DNA of 64,000 nucleotides, from positions 186,001 to 250,000 of the forward strand of contig NZ_JADCKA010000002.1 of NCBI RefSeq assembly GCF_014982745.1, written 5' to 3'. Under the pieces are notes generated by a model, which was not told the origin of the DNA, did no database searches, and was given only the letters and a program-made list of their open reading frames with translations. Below are positions 17,240 to 26,156 of the stretch, piece by piece. Each line of letters starts with the position of its first letter. The first letter of the stretch is position 1. This stretch comes from Gallibacter intestinalis (lineage in GTDB: Bacteria; Bacillota; Clostridia; Peptostreptococcales; Anaerovoracaceae). Made by a program: the position numbers and the translations under genes.

Positions 17240-18055
17240 CTAAATTACATGCTTTCCTTTAAGGCCGATAAGAAGTTTTTCAACAACTTCTTTGTCACTG
17301 TTTCCTGTCAGGATCTCACCTTTTCCCTTAGGAGCAGGTGTGAACGAACGGAATACGTTTGTAGGAGAAGCTTCCAGACCTACTGTATCCAGATCAACTT
17401 CTACATCCGCTGCGCTCCATACATGCATAGGTTTTTCCTTTGCGGAGAAGATACCTTCAATAGTCATATATCTTGGAGTGTTGAGTTCCTTAATAGCAGT
17501 CAGCATGCACGGCAGTTTAACCTTGATGATTTCGTAACCGTCTTCCATGTTTCTCTTAACTGTTACTTCGCTCTTGTCTGCGCTCAGAGTACATTCTTCA
17601 ACGTAAGTAACCTGAGGAAGATCAAGCTTTTCAGCGATCTGAGGACCAACCTGAGCTGTATCTCCGTCGATGGCCTGTCTGCCTGCGAATACCAGGTCAA
17701 ACTTCTTGCCCATTTTTTCTTCTGCTTTCTTGATAGTAGCAACAAGAGCATTAGATGTAGCCTGAGTATCGGAACCGCCGACAGCTCTGTCACTGATCAG
17801 TATGCTTTCATCAGCGCCCATTGCGATACATTCCATCAGCATGTCCTGAGCCTGAGGAGGTCCCATGGAAACTACTGTTACATGAACGTCATCAAATTCA
17901 TCCTTGATTTTCAGTGCTTCTTCAAGAGCGTTCGCATCGTCGTTGTTCAGGATGCTTGGAACACCTTCCCTGATCAATGTGCCTGTTTTAGGATTGATTT
18001 TGATAACATTTGTATCAGGAACCTGCTTCGCACATACTAAAATATTAAATGCCAT
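17240..18055 (-). CDS. etfB: Electron transfer flavoprotein beta subunit
   Basis: The 271-residue EtfB has the family motifs KQVPDTNVIKINPKTG near the start and GRQAIDGDTAQVGPQIAEKL in the middle. In bifurcating Etfs this subunit binds the FAD that accepts hydride from NADH. It lies between bcd (18-nt gap) and etfA (21-nt gap) in one transcript. Strong AGGAG sites precede both etf genes. Confidence 0.95.
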   Translation of the reverse strand: MAFNILVCAKQVPDTNVIKINPKTGTLIREGVPSILNNDDANALEEALKIKDEFDDVHVTVVSMGPPQAQDMLMECIAMGADESILISDRAVGGSDTQATSNALVATIKKAEEKMGKKFDLVFAGRQAIDGDTAQVGPQIAEKLDLPQVTYVEECTLSADKSEVTVKRNMEDGYEIIKVKLPCMLTAIKELNTPRYMTIEGIFSAKEKPMHVWSAADVEVDLDTVGLEASPTNVFRSFTPAPKGKGEILTGNSDKEVVEKLLIGLKGKHVI

Positions 18056-18073
18056 TTTAATTCCTCCTTAATA

Positions 18074-19216
18074 CTATTTGCCAATTACCGCTGCGGAAAT
18101 TACCATTTTCTGAACTTCCGAAGTTCCCTCGTAAATCTCGGTGATCTTCGCGTCTCTCATCATTCTTTCCACAGGATAGTCTTTTGTGTAACCATATCCA
18201 CCGTGAAGCTGTACGGCTTTAGTGGTTACATACATCGCGGTCTCAGCCGCGAACAGCTTAGCCATCGCTGCATTCTTACCGTATGGAAGGTGTCTGTCCT
18301 TCATATCGGCAGCCTCATAAACGAGAAGTCTTGCCGCCTCGATACGTGTAGCCATTTCAGCGATTTCAAACTGTAAAGCCTGGAACTGAGAAAGTTTCTT
18401 TCCAAACTGTTTACGGGCTTTCATATACTCAACTGTTACATCCAGAGCGCCCTGAGCAATACCCAGTGCCTGTGATGCGATACCGATTCTGCCGCCATCC
18501 AGTGTGGACATGGCAACCTTAAATCCTTCTCCAATGTTGCCCAGCAGTCTGTCCTTAGGTATCTTGCAGTTCTGGAATATCAGTTCTGTTGTTGAAGATG
18601 CACAAATACCCATCTTGTCTTCAGTCTTACCGATAGAAAATCCTTCGTCTGTCTTTTCTACGATAAAGGCGCTGATACCATGGTTACCCTTTGACTTATC
18701 AGTCATGGCCATTACCACAAATACATCGGCATATCCACCGTTTGTGATAAATACCTTGGCTCCGTTTATCAGCCAATAATCTCCCATGTCTTCAGCTCTT
18801 GTCTGCTGTCCGGAAGCGTCTGTTCCGGCATTAGGTTCTGTCAGACCAAAGGCTCCGAGCTTCTTACCGCTCAAAAGATCCGGAAGATATTTTGCCTTCT
18901 GTTCGTCTGTTCCGTATGTGAAAATTGGCCAGCAGCACAGTGATGTGTGTGCAGAACATATAACGCCTGTAGAAGCGCATACTCTGGACAGTTCCTCAAC
19001 TGTGATGGCATAGGAGATATGATCTCCGCCCATACCGCCTACTTCTTTAGGGAAAGGAATTCCCATAAGGCCGTATTTGCCCATTTTCTCAACGTTTTCC
19101 ACTGGGAATCGATGTTCCTGATCGATTTCCGCTGCAATAGGTTCAACTTCAGCTTCAGCAAACTCTCGAACCATCTTCCTTACTGCTTCCTGCTCTTTAG
19201 TCAGTTGAAAGTTCAT
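18074..19216 (-). CDS. bcd: Acyl-CoA dehydrogenase, probable butyryl-CoA dehydrogenase
   Basis: The 380-residue flavoprotein has the full acyl-CoA dehydrogenase fold: LTEPNAGTDASGQ, the FITNGGYADVF segment, the GGYGYTKDYPVER signature and the catalytic Glu in YEGTSEVQ near residue 367. It reduces enoyl-CoA (crotonyl-CoA likely) with electrons from EtfBA. The frame extends upstream to 19351, but the ATG at 19216 has a perfect GAGGAGG site and gives the family start MNFQL. The promoter at 19284-19311 overlaps a Rex-like operator. A caffeyl- or other aryl-enoyl-CoA specificity is possible given the CarE-like EtfA. Confidence 0.93.
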   Translation of the reverse strand: MNFQLTKEQEAVRKMVREFAEAEVEPIAAEIDQEHRFPVENVEKMGKYGLMGIPFPKEVGGMGGDHISYAITVEELSRVCASTGVICSAHTSLCCWPIFTYGTDEQKAKYLPDLLSGKKLGAFGLTEPNAGTDASGQQTRAEDMGDYWLINGAKVFITNGGYADVFVVMAMTDKSKGNHGISAFIVEKTDEGFSIGKTEDKMGICASSTTELIFQNCKIPKDRLLGNIGEGFKVAMSTLDGGRIGIASQALGIAQGALDVTVEYMKARKQFGKKLSQFQALQFEIAEMATRIEAARLLVYEAADMKDRHLPYGKNAAMAKLFAAETAMYVTTKAVQLHGGYGYTKDYPVERMMRDAKITEIYEGTSEVQKMVISAAVIGK

Positions 19217-19263
19217 ATGAATGCCTCCTCTTTTCTCTAATAAATATTTTACGGTACTTAATT

Positions 19264-19281
19264 TTACCAACCGGTACGTTA
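19264..19281. promoter_or_regulatory. Imperfect palindrome in the bcd leader
   Basis: TTACCAACCGGTACGTTA is an 18-bp partial palindrome (6 of 9 pairs) centred on CCGG, reminiscent of operators bound by some TetR-type lipid regulators. It lies between the bcd promoter and the start codon. The identity of any regulator is a guess. Confidence 0.3.
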
Positions 19282-19283
19282 GT

Positions 19284-19311
19284 ATTCTAGGCGTTGTTAT
19301 TTTTATAACAA
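19284..19311 (-). promoter_or_regulatory. Promoter for bcd-etfB-etfA
   Basis: Minus-strand boxes are TTGTTA (19306-19311) and TAGAAT (19284-19289) with a 16-nt spacer. The -35 box is one arm of the Rex-like operator. Confidence 0.65.
19294..19311 (-). promoter_or_regulatory. Rex-like operator at bcd-etfBA
   Basis: TTGTTATAAAAATAACAA on the minus strand is an uninterrupted palindrome (7-bp arms, 4-bp A/T spacer). It matches the Rex consensus at 12 of 14 defined positions and overlaps the -35 box and spacer of the promoter. Confidence 0.75.
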
Positions 19312-19390
19312 TACCCACTAATAGTAAAACATTTTTCGCACTGGATTGCAAGCATTTTTTGAGATTTTTAGACGCTTCAAAAGGTTTTAA

Positions 19391-19434
19391 AATAAAAAGA
19401 AAACTCTCCGAATTTTAACCTTTCGGAAAGTTTC
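19391..19434 (-). terminator. Terminator downstream of thiI
   Basis: On the minus strand GAAACTTTCCGAA pairs with TTCGGAGAGTTTTC (one mismatch), followed by TTTTTATTTT. It ends the nifS-thiI transcript ahead of the bcd promoter. Confidence 0.75.
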
Positions 19435-19462
19435 CATTTAATGTATACATACTTGTGTTTCA

Positions 19463-19486
19463 GGATTGTTAATTTTTCAACAATCC
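19463..19486. promoter_or_regulatory. Stem-loop with a Rex-like core just after thiI
   Basis: GGATTGTT and AACAATCC form a perfect 8-bp inverted repeat. Its core TTGTTAATTTTTCAACAA (19466-19483) matches the Rex consensus at 13 of 14 positions. No T run follows on either strand, so it is not an obvious terminator. It lies about 170 bp upstream of the main bcd operator and may be an auxiliary site. Confidence 0.45.
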
Positions 19487-19491
19487 CGTCA

Positions 19492-20673
19492 TTATCGAGG
19501 ATAAATATCAACAGTTTCCACTGATGCAACAGCATCTTCGACTAGCTTATCAACATCCAGTAATGACTCGGAAGCAAGTATTCTATCCAGCTTAGGTTTT
19601 GTCACCGGATGCTTTGGCAAGAATACCGTGCAGCAATCCTCATATGGCTGAATGGAAATATCATATGTGCCTATATCCTTTGCAATTTCCATAATATCAA
19701 CCTTATCCAAAGCTATAAGAGGTCTCATAACCGGGATATCCACCGCTGCATCTGTGCATATCAGTGAATGGGATGTCTGACTTGCAACCTGCCCCAGGCT
19801 TTCGCCTGTGATAAGCATGCCGCAGCCGTTTTTCATTGCAATCTCCTGGGCGATTTTCATCATAAATCTTCTCACCAGTATGGTTGTTTCCTCTTCGGGA
19901 CAGTTTTGTACAATCTGTTCCTGTATAGGAAGTAGATTAACCACATGCATCTTAAATCTGCTGCAATATATCGCCAACTTGCCAGCCAGTTCCTCAACCT
20001 TTTCTCTAGCTCTCTGGCTTGTATAAGGATAAGAATGAAAATGTAATGCCTCTATCATCATTCCCCTTTTTGCCATCATAAATGCTGCAACCGGAGAATC
20101 AATACCTCCAGAAAGAAGTACCAAGCCTTTACCGTTGGTCCCTAAAGGAAGTCCTCCAAATCCCTTGATCTTTTGCTGATATATATACGCCTTATCTCTT
20201 CTGACATTTACATAAAGATACACATCTGGATCGTGAACATCGACACTTAACACCTTGCATCTTTTAAGCACTGCTCCACCTACCTGTCTTGCGATATCAG
20301 GAGATTTTACAGGGAAATTTTTGTCAGCTCTTTTTGCTTCAACCTTAAATGTCTTAACACCCTTTTCATCTATAAGTTTCTGCATATATTCAGCTGCCGT
20401 ATCAAATATGTCTTCCATATTCGGAGCCGTTTCCTCGGCAGGGCTTATGGAAGCCACTCCAAATACCTTTGAAATTTCCTTAATTATTTCATCTGAAGGT
20501 ATACTTTCATCAGCTCTGACAAATATAAGCCCTTCCTGTCTTGTAACCGTGGTTTTTTCAAATCTTTTAAGAAGTTTCTTTATGCGGTCCACAAGCATCT
20601 TTTCAAAGTATGACTTATTATGCCCCTTCAAAGCTGCTTCGCCGCATCTGACGATAAAAATCTTTTCCGCCAA
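19492..20673 (-). CDS. thiI: tRNA 4-thiouridine synthase (uracil sulfurtransferase)
   Basis: The 393-residue ThiI has an N-terminal ferredoxin-like/THUMP region and a PP-loop ATPase (LSGGIDSPVAAFM near 184-196). It adenylates U8 of tRNA and installs sulfur. Like the Bacillus enzyme it ends after the PP-loop domain and lacks the C-terminal rhodanese domain of E. coli ThiI, so sulfur must come directly from the cysteine desulfurase encoded 40 nt upstream. It may also serve thiazole synthesis, but no thi genes other than thiN are in the window. The RBS is AGGAGG. Confidence 0.95.
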   Translation of the reverse strand: MAEKIFIVRCGEAALKGHNKSYFEKMLVDRIKKLLKRFEKTTVTRQEGLIFVRADESIPSDEIIKEISKVFGVASISPAEETAPNMEDIFDTAAEYMQKLIDEKGVKTFKVEAKRADKNFPVKSPDIARQVGGAVLKRCKVLSVDVHDPDVYLYVNVRRDKAYIYQQKIKGFGGLPLGTNGKGLVLLSGGIDSPVAAFMMAKRGMMIEALHFHSYPYTSQRAREKVEELAGKLAIYCSRFKMHVVNLLPIQEQIVQNCPEEETTILVRRFMMKIAQEIAMKNGCGMLITGESLGQVASQTSHSLICTDAAVDIPVMRPLIALDKVDIMEIAKDIGTYDISIQPYEDCCTVFLPKHPVTKPKLDRILASESLLDVDKLVEDAVASVETVDIYPR

Positions 20674-20713
20674 TTTATTTCCTCCTGTATTCTTTTACTT
20701 CTTTTAGCATCTT

Positions 20714-21835
20714 TTATCGGAAGCTGCCCAATCTTCTAAACTCTGCTACAGCATTCTTTACTCTGTCCGTTACAAAATCCATTTCTTCAACGGTATTAAA
20801 TTCACTGAAGCTGAATCTGATTGCTCCATCTATTTCCTCGTCCTTCATTTTCATAGATGTAAGAACATGACTTCTGCCTTTCTTGTTGGAAGAACAAGCC
20901 GAACCTGCGGAAACAAATATACCGTCCTGCTCAAGTCTGTGAAGTATAACCTCGCTTCTTGTACCTAAAAACGATACATTGAGTATTGAATCTGCGCTAT
21001 CCTCCTCAGGAGTGTTGATTCTTATATCCTTTATTTCAGAAAGAATACCGTTTCTAAGGCGTTCCTTAACTCTCTTTACATCACCTTTTCCACAAAGCTC
21101 GGCAGCAAGACCAAAGCCTACTATTCCAGGAACATTTTCAGTCCCAGATCTCATGTGCTTTTCCTGTCCTCCACCTACCATAAACGGTTCTATAACAGTT
21201 CCCTTCTTAATATAAAGAGCTCCAATGCCCTTAGGACCGTGAATTTTATGACCGCTTACACTGATAAGATCCGTAAGTGGCACTTCAACCTTACCGAAGG
21301 CCTGTACGGCATCAGTATGGAATATGGCTCCCTCAGGCTTCATATCATACATTTCTCTGATTGGCTGAATTGTTCCAATTTCATTGTTAACTGTCATAAC
21401 TGAAATGAATATGACATCATCGCTTAAGGCCTGCTTGTAGGCTTCCATATCTACATGGCACTCTCTGTCCACAGGAAGATATATTGCTTCAAAGCCTTCC
21501 TCCTCAAGTCTTTTAAAAGCCTCTAAAACTGCCGGATGTTCAACTGCAGTTGTTATAATCTTATTTCCTCTTCTTTTTCTTGCGTGTGCAGCTCCGAAAA
21601 TGGCAGTATTGTCTGCTTCAGTACCTCCTGATGTAAAAAATATCTCTTCCTCAAGGGCTCCCAGCTTGTCTGCCACCTGTTTTCTTGCCTTCCTTACTGC
21701 CTTTTCAGCAGTTACTCCAAGTCCATGCATAGATGAAGGGTTACCAAAATCCTCTTTAAACATTTTCACCATGATATCGGTGACTTCATCATACTGCCTT
21801 GTGGTGGCACTGTTATCCAGATATATGGTTTTCAT
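20714..21835 (-). CDS. nifS: Cysteine desulfurase (NifS/IscS family) paired with thiI
   Basis: This 373-residue PLP enzyme takes sulfur from cysteine to an active-site cysteine persulfide. Visible are the PLP lysine in VSGHKIHGPKGIG, the SGTENVPGIVG segment, and the catalytic Cys in SAGSACSSNKKGRSHVL on a loop of class I type. No iscU or suf gene follows; the partner is thiI on the same strand. This matches the NifZ-ThiI arrangement of Bacillus, where the desulfurase is dedicated to tRNA thiolation. A role in Fe-S cluster assembly cannot be excluded. Confidence 0.93.
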   Translation of the reverse strand: MKTIYLDNSATTRQYDEVTDIMVKMFKEDFGNPSSMHGLGVTAEKAVRKARKQVADKLGALEEEIFFTSGGTEADNTAIFGAAHARKRRGNKIITTAVEHPAVLEAFKRLEEEGFEAIYLPVDRECHVDMEAYKQALSDDVIFISVMTVNNEIGTIQPIREMYDMKPEGAIFHTDAVQAFGKVEVPLTDLISVSGHKIHGPKGIGALYIKKGTVIEPFMVGGGQEKHMRSGTENVPGIVGFGLAAELCGKGDVKRVKERLRNGILSEIKDIRINTPEEDSADSILNVSFLGTRSEVILHRLEQDGIFVSAGSACSSNKKGRSHVLTSMKMKDEEIDGAIRFSFSEFNTVEEMDFVTDRVKNAVAEFRRLGSFR

Positions 21836-21882
21836 GATCTGTCTCCTTGTTCTGCCGTTTTAAATACCGGCTTTTAATTAAT

Positions 21883-21908
21883 AATACCGGAGATTTCTCT
21901 CCGGTATT
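21883..21908 (-). terminator. Stem-loop downstream of rny, probable terminator
   Basis: AATACCGGAGA and TCTCCGGTATT form a perfect 11-bp stem with a GAAA tetraloop on the minus strand. The following T content is weak (ATTAATTAAAA), so it may act more as a 3'-end stabiliser than as a strong terminator. Confidence 0.6.
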
Positions 21909-21914
21909 GGTTTT

Positions 21915-23462
21915 CTATTTTGCGTAGTCCACAGCTCTTGTCTCTCTTACGATATTAACCTTAATCTGTCCCGGATAGTTAAGTTCCGCTTCGATTTTCT
22001 TTGCGATTTCCCTGGCCAGATAAGGCATTTCCTCGTCTTTGACCTGATCAGGTTTTGCCACGATTCTGATTTCACGTCCAGCCTGAATAGCATACGATTT
22101 TTCAACACCTTCAGTGCTGTTTGCAATTTCTTCAAGGGCTTCAAGTCTCTTGATATATGTTTCAAGAGTTTCTCTTCTTGCTCCAGGTCTTGCAGCAGAA
22201 AGAGCATCAGCTGCAGCTATAAGCACTGCTTCCATGGAAGTCGGCTCGTAATCACCGTGGTGAGATCTCATAGCTTCTATTACGGCCTGTGACTCTTTGT
22301 ACTTCTTAAGTATCTCTATACCGATTTCAACATGGGTGCCTTCTTTTTCATGGTCAAGAGCCTTACCTATATCATGGAGAAGTCCAGCTCTCTTTGCCAG
22401 TGTAACATCAAGTCCGAGTTCTCCAGCCATAAGACCTGCCAGATGAGCAACTTCTTCACTGTGTTTAAGAACATTCTGACCGTAGGAAGTTCTGTACTTG
22501 AGTCTTCCAAGAAGCTTAATCAGTTCAGGATGCAGATTGTGAATGCCCAGATCGAAAGTAACCTGTTCTCCGGCTTCCTTTATTATATTTCTTACTTCCT
22601 TTTCAGACTTAGCCACCATTTCCTCAATTCTTGCCGGATGAATACGACCGTCAACAATGAGTTTTTCAAGGGTAAGTCTTGCAATTTCCCTTCTTACAGG
22701 GTCAAAACCAGAAAGTATAACCGCCTCTGGAGTATCATCGATGATAAGCTCAATTCCTGTTGCCGTTTCAATGGCTCTGATGTTTCGACCTTCTCTACCT
22801 ATGATTCTACCCTTCATTTCTTCATTAGGAAGAGGTACAACCGATACGGTGCTCTCTGCCACATGATCTGCGGCACATCTCTGTATAGCTCCTGTAATTA
22901 TCTCTTTAGCCTTTTTATCGGCTTCTTCCTTGGCTCTAGATTCTATATCCTTTATAAGCATGGAAGCTTCGACCTTTATGTCGCTTTCAATGCTTGCCAG
23001 AAGGATTTCCTTAGCTTCCTCCTTTGTATAACCTGAAATCTTTTCAAGTTCCTCCACCTGCTTCTGGTGCAGAACCTCAAGTTCTTTTTTCTTCTTATTC
23101 AGGTCCTCTTCCTTATCTGTAATGCTTTGTTCTTTTCTTTCGATATTTTCAAGTTTTCTGTCTATGGTTTCTTCCTTCTGCACCAGTCTGTTTTCGGCTT
23201 TGGAAATTTCGTTTCTTCTTTCTCTTATTTCCTTTTCGGCTTCATTTTTAAGCTTTAACGCTTCTTCCTTGGCTTCCAGAAGTTTTTCCTTTTTAACTGT
23301 TTCGGACTCATGTTCCGCGTCCAAAATCAGATTTTTCGCTTTCTGTTCGGCGCTGCCGATGGCCTTTTCGCCTACGGTTTTTCTTATAAGATAGCCTGCC
23401 AGTATGCCCACAGCTATGGCAACAACTGCAACGACTATCACAATACCTGTGCTCATCGCCAT
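21915..23462 (-). CDS. rny: Ribonuclease Y
   Basis: The 515-residue RNase Y has one N-terminal membrane segment (about 6-26), a long charged coiled coil (about 35-200), a KH RNA-binding domain ([15 protein letters not shown] near 222) and an HD catalytic domain ([12 protein letters not shown] near 359). It is the membrane-anchored endonuclease that starts mRNA decay in Firmicutes. Length is standard. A GGGGG ribosome site lies 7 nt before the ATG. It is divergent from rodA and separated from the cysteine desulfurase gene by a strong stem-loop. Confidence 0.96.
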   Translation of the reverse strand: MAMSTGIVIVVAVVAIAVGILAGYLIRKTVGEKAIGSAEQKAKNLILDAEHESETVKKEKLLEAKEEALKLKNEAEKEIRERRNEISKAENRLVQKEETIDRKLENIERKEQSITDKEEDLNKKKKELEVLHQKQVEELEKISGYTKEEAKEILLASIESDIKVEASMLIKDIESRAKEEADKKAKEIITGAIQRCAADHVAESTVSVVPLPNEEMKGRIIGREGRNIRAIETATGIELIIDDTPEAVILSGFDPVRREIARLTLEKLIVDGRIHPARIEEMVAKSEKEVRNIIKEAGEQVTFDLGIHNLHPELIKLLGRLKYRTSYGQNVLKHSEEVAHLAGLMAGELGLDVTLAKRAGLLHDIGKALDHEKEGTHVEIGIEILKKYKESQAVIEAMRSHHGDYEPTSMEAVLIAAADALSAARPGARRETLETYIKRLEALEEIANSTEGVEKSYAIQAGREIRIVAKPDQVKDEEMPYLAREIAKKIEAELNYPGQIKVNIVRETRAVDYAK

Positions 23463-23553
23463 TAATTCCCCCTTTCTTGAATTTGATGTATCTCAAATTT
23501 TGATTATATTTGATTGTAAATAAACAAAATCGCATTACATATATGATTATTTA

Positions 23554-23582
23554 TTGATATAATCATACTATGATATTATAAT
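23554..23582 (+). promoter_or_regulatory. Sigma-A promoter for rodA
   Basis: TTGATA (23554-23559) and TATAAT (23577-23582) have a 17-nt spacer. The predicted start near 23589 gives a leader of about 55 nt. Confidence 0.75.
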
Positions 23583-23644
23583 GTCTATTATGAGTAAAAG
23601 TCAAGAATAGACTGACGCAAAGGTTGTAATAAGAAAGGAAACGG

Positions 23645-24757
23645 ATGGGCTACATAAGAGGACTTTTCAAGAATATACCAAAGCCGCTCTACATCCTGCC
23701 CGTGGTATTCGCGGTCATAAGTATAGTTATGATGCTGTCCACCTCATATGATGACGGCATAGTGATTTCCAGAACGGTTATTGTGCAGACTGCCGCATAT
23801 ATTCTCGGGTTTGCGGCTGTATTTATAATATCGAGAATGAATTATTCAGTACTGGAAGAAATACAGAAGCCTCTGTACATATTTTCAGTGCTGTTTTTGC
23901 TGACTCCGTACTTACCGGTCATAGGTGTTGAGCAGTACGGTGCCCGTTCGTGGATAAACATAGGTATAACTACATTTCAGCCATCGGAAATAGTTAAGAT
24001 AACCTTCGTAATTTTGATGGCAATATATCTCAACAAGCACAGGGATGAATTAAATCATCTTAAAGACTTTTTTAAAGCAGTGCTTTATGCCGCCCCTATC
24101 ATTCTAATAGTATTGAAGGATGACTTCGGAAGCGCAGCGGTATTTATAATAATATTTATTGCCATGATACTTTTTGCCGGAATAGACCTTAAGCTTTTCG
24201 GTAAAATAGCTTTAGTCGCTGTAATCGCAATCCCGTTTTTATTTAAATTATTAGATGCATATCAGCAGCAGAGAATTACTGCATTTCTCTATCCTAACGA
24301 TTTATCCATACCTGCCAACTACCAAGTATGGCAGTCAAAGGTTGCCATAGGTTCTGGTGGATTGTTCGGAAAAGGTCTTTTTAACGGTGAAATAAAGGAT
24401 TTAGATTTTTTACCTGTAAGAAATTCTGACTTTATATTTTCTGTAATATGTGAAGAATTGGGATTTATCGGTGGTGCCATATTGATAGGCCTGCTTGTAT
24501 GGTTTGTCATATCTCTTCTAAAATTATCCTTTGATGTTAAAGACGGTTTTGGTTCACTTGTCGTTATAGGATTTTTAGGAATGTTTGCTGCACAGATATT
24601 TGAAAACATCGCCATGTGTATGGGATTTATGCCGGTTACCGGTATCACTCTTCCGTTTATAAGTTACGGAGGCTCATCGATACTTTCAAATATGATCTGC
24701 GTTGGAATAATACTCAATATTGCCATAAGCAACAGAGGCGTAGCCTTTATACGCTGA
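23645..24757 (+). CDS. rodA: SEDS peptidoglycan polymerase RodA
   Basis: The 370-residue protein has about ten membrane segments and the SEDS signatures ARSWINIGITTFQPSE and VTGITLPFISYGGSS. SEDS proteins polymerise glycan strands with a class B PBP. I call it RodA rather than FtsW because it is short and no division genes are near; the likely partner PBP2 gene (mrdA) is 2.4 kb away with the mre genes. The RBS is AAAGGAAA. SpoVE is a further alternative. Confidence 0.88.
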   Translation: MGYIRGLFKNIPKPLYILPVVFAVISIVMMLSTSYDDGIVISRTVIVQTAAYILGFAAVFIISRMNYSVLEEIQKPLYIFSVLFLLTPYLPVIGVEQYGARSWINIGITTFQPSEIVKITFVILMAIYLNKHRDELNHLKDFFKAVLYAAPIILIVLKDDFGSAAVFIIIFIAMILFAGIDLKLFGKIALVAVIAIPFLFKLLDAYQQQRITAFLYPNDLSIPANYQVWQSKVAIGSGGLFGKGLFNGEIKDLDFLPVRNSDFIFSVICEELGFIGGAILIGLLVWFVISLLKLSFDVKDGFGSLVVIGFLGMFAAQIFENIAMCMGFMPVTGITLPFISYGGSSILSNMICVGIILNIAISNRGVAFIR

Positions 24758-24802
24758 AGCAATTTGATTTACTTACGAAATTAAATTACAGGAGGTATAA
24801 AG

Positions 24803-25342
24803 ATGGTATATGTATATCTCGGAGAAGGATTTGAAGAAATAGAAGCCCTTACCTGTGTAGATTTACTCCGTAGAGCAGAAATCGACGTAGCTACGGTTTC
24901 GGTGGGCGAAAAGGTCGTAACTGGAGCTCACGGCATTAAGGTTACTTCTGATATGCTGATTAATGAGGCTTCCATGGATGATTGTTCCATGATAGTTCTC
25001 CCCGGCGGAATGCCTGGCACTCTTAATTTGCAAAATAACACTACCCTATCATCATATATTGATGACTTTTATAAAGAAGGTAAATATATTGCTGCAATTT
25101 GTGCTGCACCAATGATACTTGGAGCGAAAGGATATCTTAACGGCAGACCTGCAACTATATATCCTGGAATGGAAGATCACCTTGGATCTGCTATTGCCAA
25201 AACTGAAAGTGCAGTGCAGTCTGATAATATAATTACGGGACGCGGTCCAGGATGCGCCATGGATTTTGCTTTAAAAATCATAGAAGTTCTTAAAGGCATT
25301 GAAATTTCAAAAGCCATAGCAGATGAGCTTGTATATATATAA
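24803..25342 (+). CDS. DJ-1/PfpI family protein (YajL/ThiJ-like)
   Basis: The 179-residue protein is a compact class I glutamine-amidotransferase-like fold of the DJ-1 type. It has the conserved Glu in GEGFEEIEA near residue 12, the VLPGG turn, and the nucleophilic-elbow cysteine in AAICAAP near residue 100. Homologues act as redox-sensing chaperones or glyoxalase/deglycase-like enzymes; the exact role here is open. It follows rodA by 45 nt with a strong AGGAGG site, so the two may be cotranscribed. Its terminator has been split by the element at 25392-26299. Confidence 0.9.
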   Translation: MVYVYLGEGFEEIEALTCVDLLRRAEIDVATVSVGEKVVTGAHGIKVTSDMLINEASMDDCSMIVLPGGMPGTLNLQNNTTLSSYIDDFYKEGKYIAAICAAPMILGAKGYLNGRPATIYPGMEDHLGSAIAKTESAVQSDNIITGRGPGCAMDFALKIIEVLKGIEISKAIADELVYI

Positions 25343-25364
25343 AATAATTTAAAACTTAAAATAT

Positions 25365-25391
25365 AAAACGGTCTTTACCATTTAACTTATC
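25365..25391 (+). terminator. Left half of an interrupted bidirectional terminator
   Basis: AAAACGGTC (25365-25373) followed by TTTACCATT is complementary to the segment at 26300-26319. The two halves are now 0.9 kb apart because a mobile element sits between them. Joined, they would make a stem of about 17 bp with small bulges and a 9-nt loop between convergent genes. Confidence 0.75.
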
Positions 25392-25415
25392 TGAACCGAC
25401 CCCCAAAAGTTAGAC
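25392..25415 (+). repeat. Left terminal inverted repeat
   Basis: This end reads TGAACCGACCCCCAAAAGTT then AGAC. It pairs with the right end with three mismatches over 24 bp. It is also one arm of a local hairpin: GAACCGACC (25393 on) pairs with GGTCGGTTC (25437-25445) and GTTAGA with TCTAAC, which folds the element end and the last transposase codons together. Confidence 0.8.
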
Positions 25416-25423
25416 CTAAATAT

Positions 25424-26074
25424 CTAACAGTTGGGAGGTCGGTTCATCCATTCCTCTGCTTCTTCCTTGTTTTTTAAATGCAATAGATCCTTTGCTAAAT
25501 TGTAAAGTTCAAATCCTGCAGAAGTCTTTGGTTTTGTTGTTGTGTACCGTCTAATCTGACAAAAGGCATGAAATGTACATCTCTGGTGTTCTGCTTGGGG
25601 CCATATCTGTCTAAGTGCTTTTGGAAGACCTGTTCCTCCGTCTGATACTACTATTCTTGGTTCTGCTATTCGAGATAAAAGAGCTTTCCAAGCCCGAGAA
25701 TGTTCATATCTACACAGATACCATCCTAGAACATGTTTATCATCGCAACATATTAAAACACAGGCTTTACGACCAAGATAAATTCCATCTACATAGAGTA
25801 CATCTTTTTTAGATTCAACAATTGGAGGCATTGGCCAAATATCCCAAAACATTGATGTTTTCCTTCTAAAAGTTCTACCTTCGCCGGGCATTTCCCTTTG
25901 AGTTTGCTTACTAAATAACCATTTCAAGAATATATTAAGTTGCTTTGATGAATTATCAATCTTAGGTGTACATATGCTTTTACATCTCTTACAAAACCAT
26001 CTTTGAGTTCCAGATTTATTCTTTCCATATTTAATACAAACGCTACCGCAAATAGGACAAATAACTTGTTTCAT
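25424..26074 (-). pseudogene. Truncated transposase, IS256-like zinc-ribbon variant
   Basis: The 216-residue product starts at ATG 26074 (GGAGGAAG upstream) with a zinc ribbon: CPIC near residue 6 and CKRC near residue 28. Two catalytic aspartates of a DDE nuclease are recognisable, in YVDGIYLG and VSDGGTG, with the HQRCTFH motif after the second. The protein stops about 65 residues later (EEWMNRPPNC) inside the end of the element, before the region where the family has its catalytic glutamate (a TNN-x-E type motif). It should therefore be inactive. The upstream reading-frame extension to 26161 has no ribosome site. Confidence 0.75.
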
Positions 26075-26156
26075 ATGTCTTCCTCCAAAACATATTGTTT
26101 TACAAGAAGATATAACCTTAATTTGTGTTGAAATTTCAACCGTTGCCACAGATTTT

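Noticed and set aside
19217-19351. N-terminal extension of Bcd
   Set aside because: It would encode the promoter and Rex-like operator region; ATG 19216 has a perfect GAGGAGG site.
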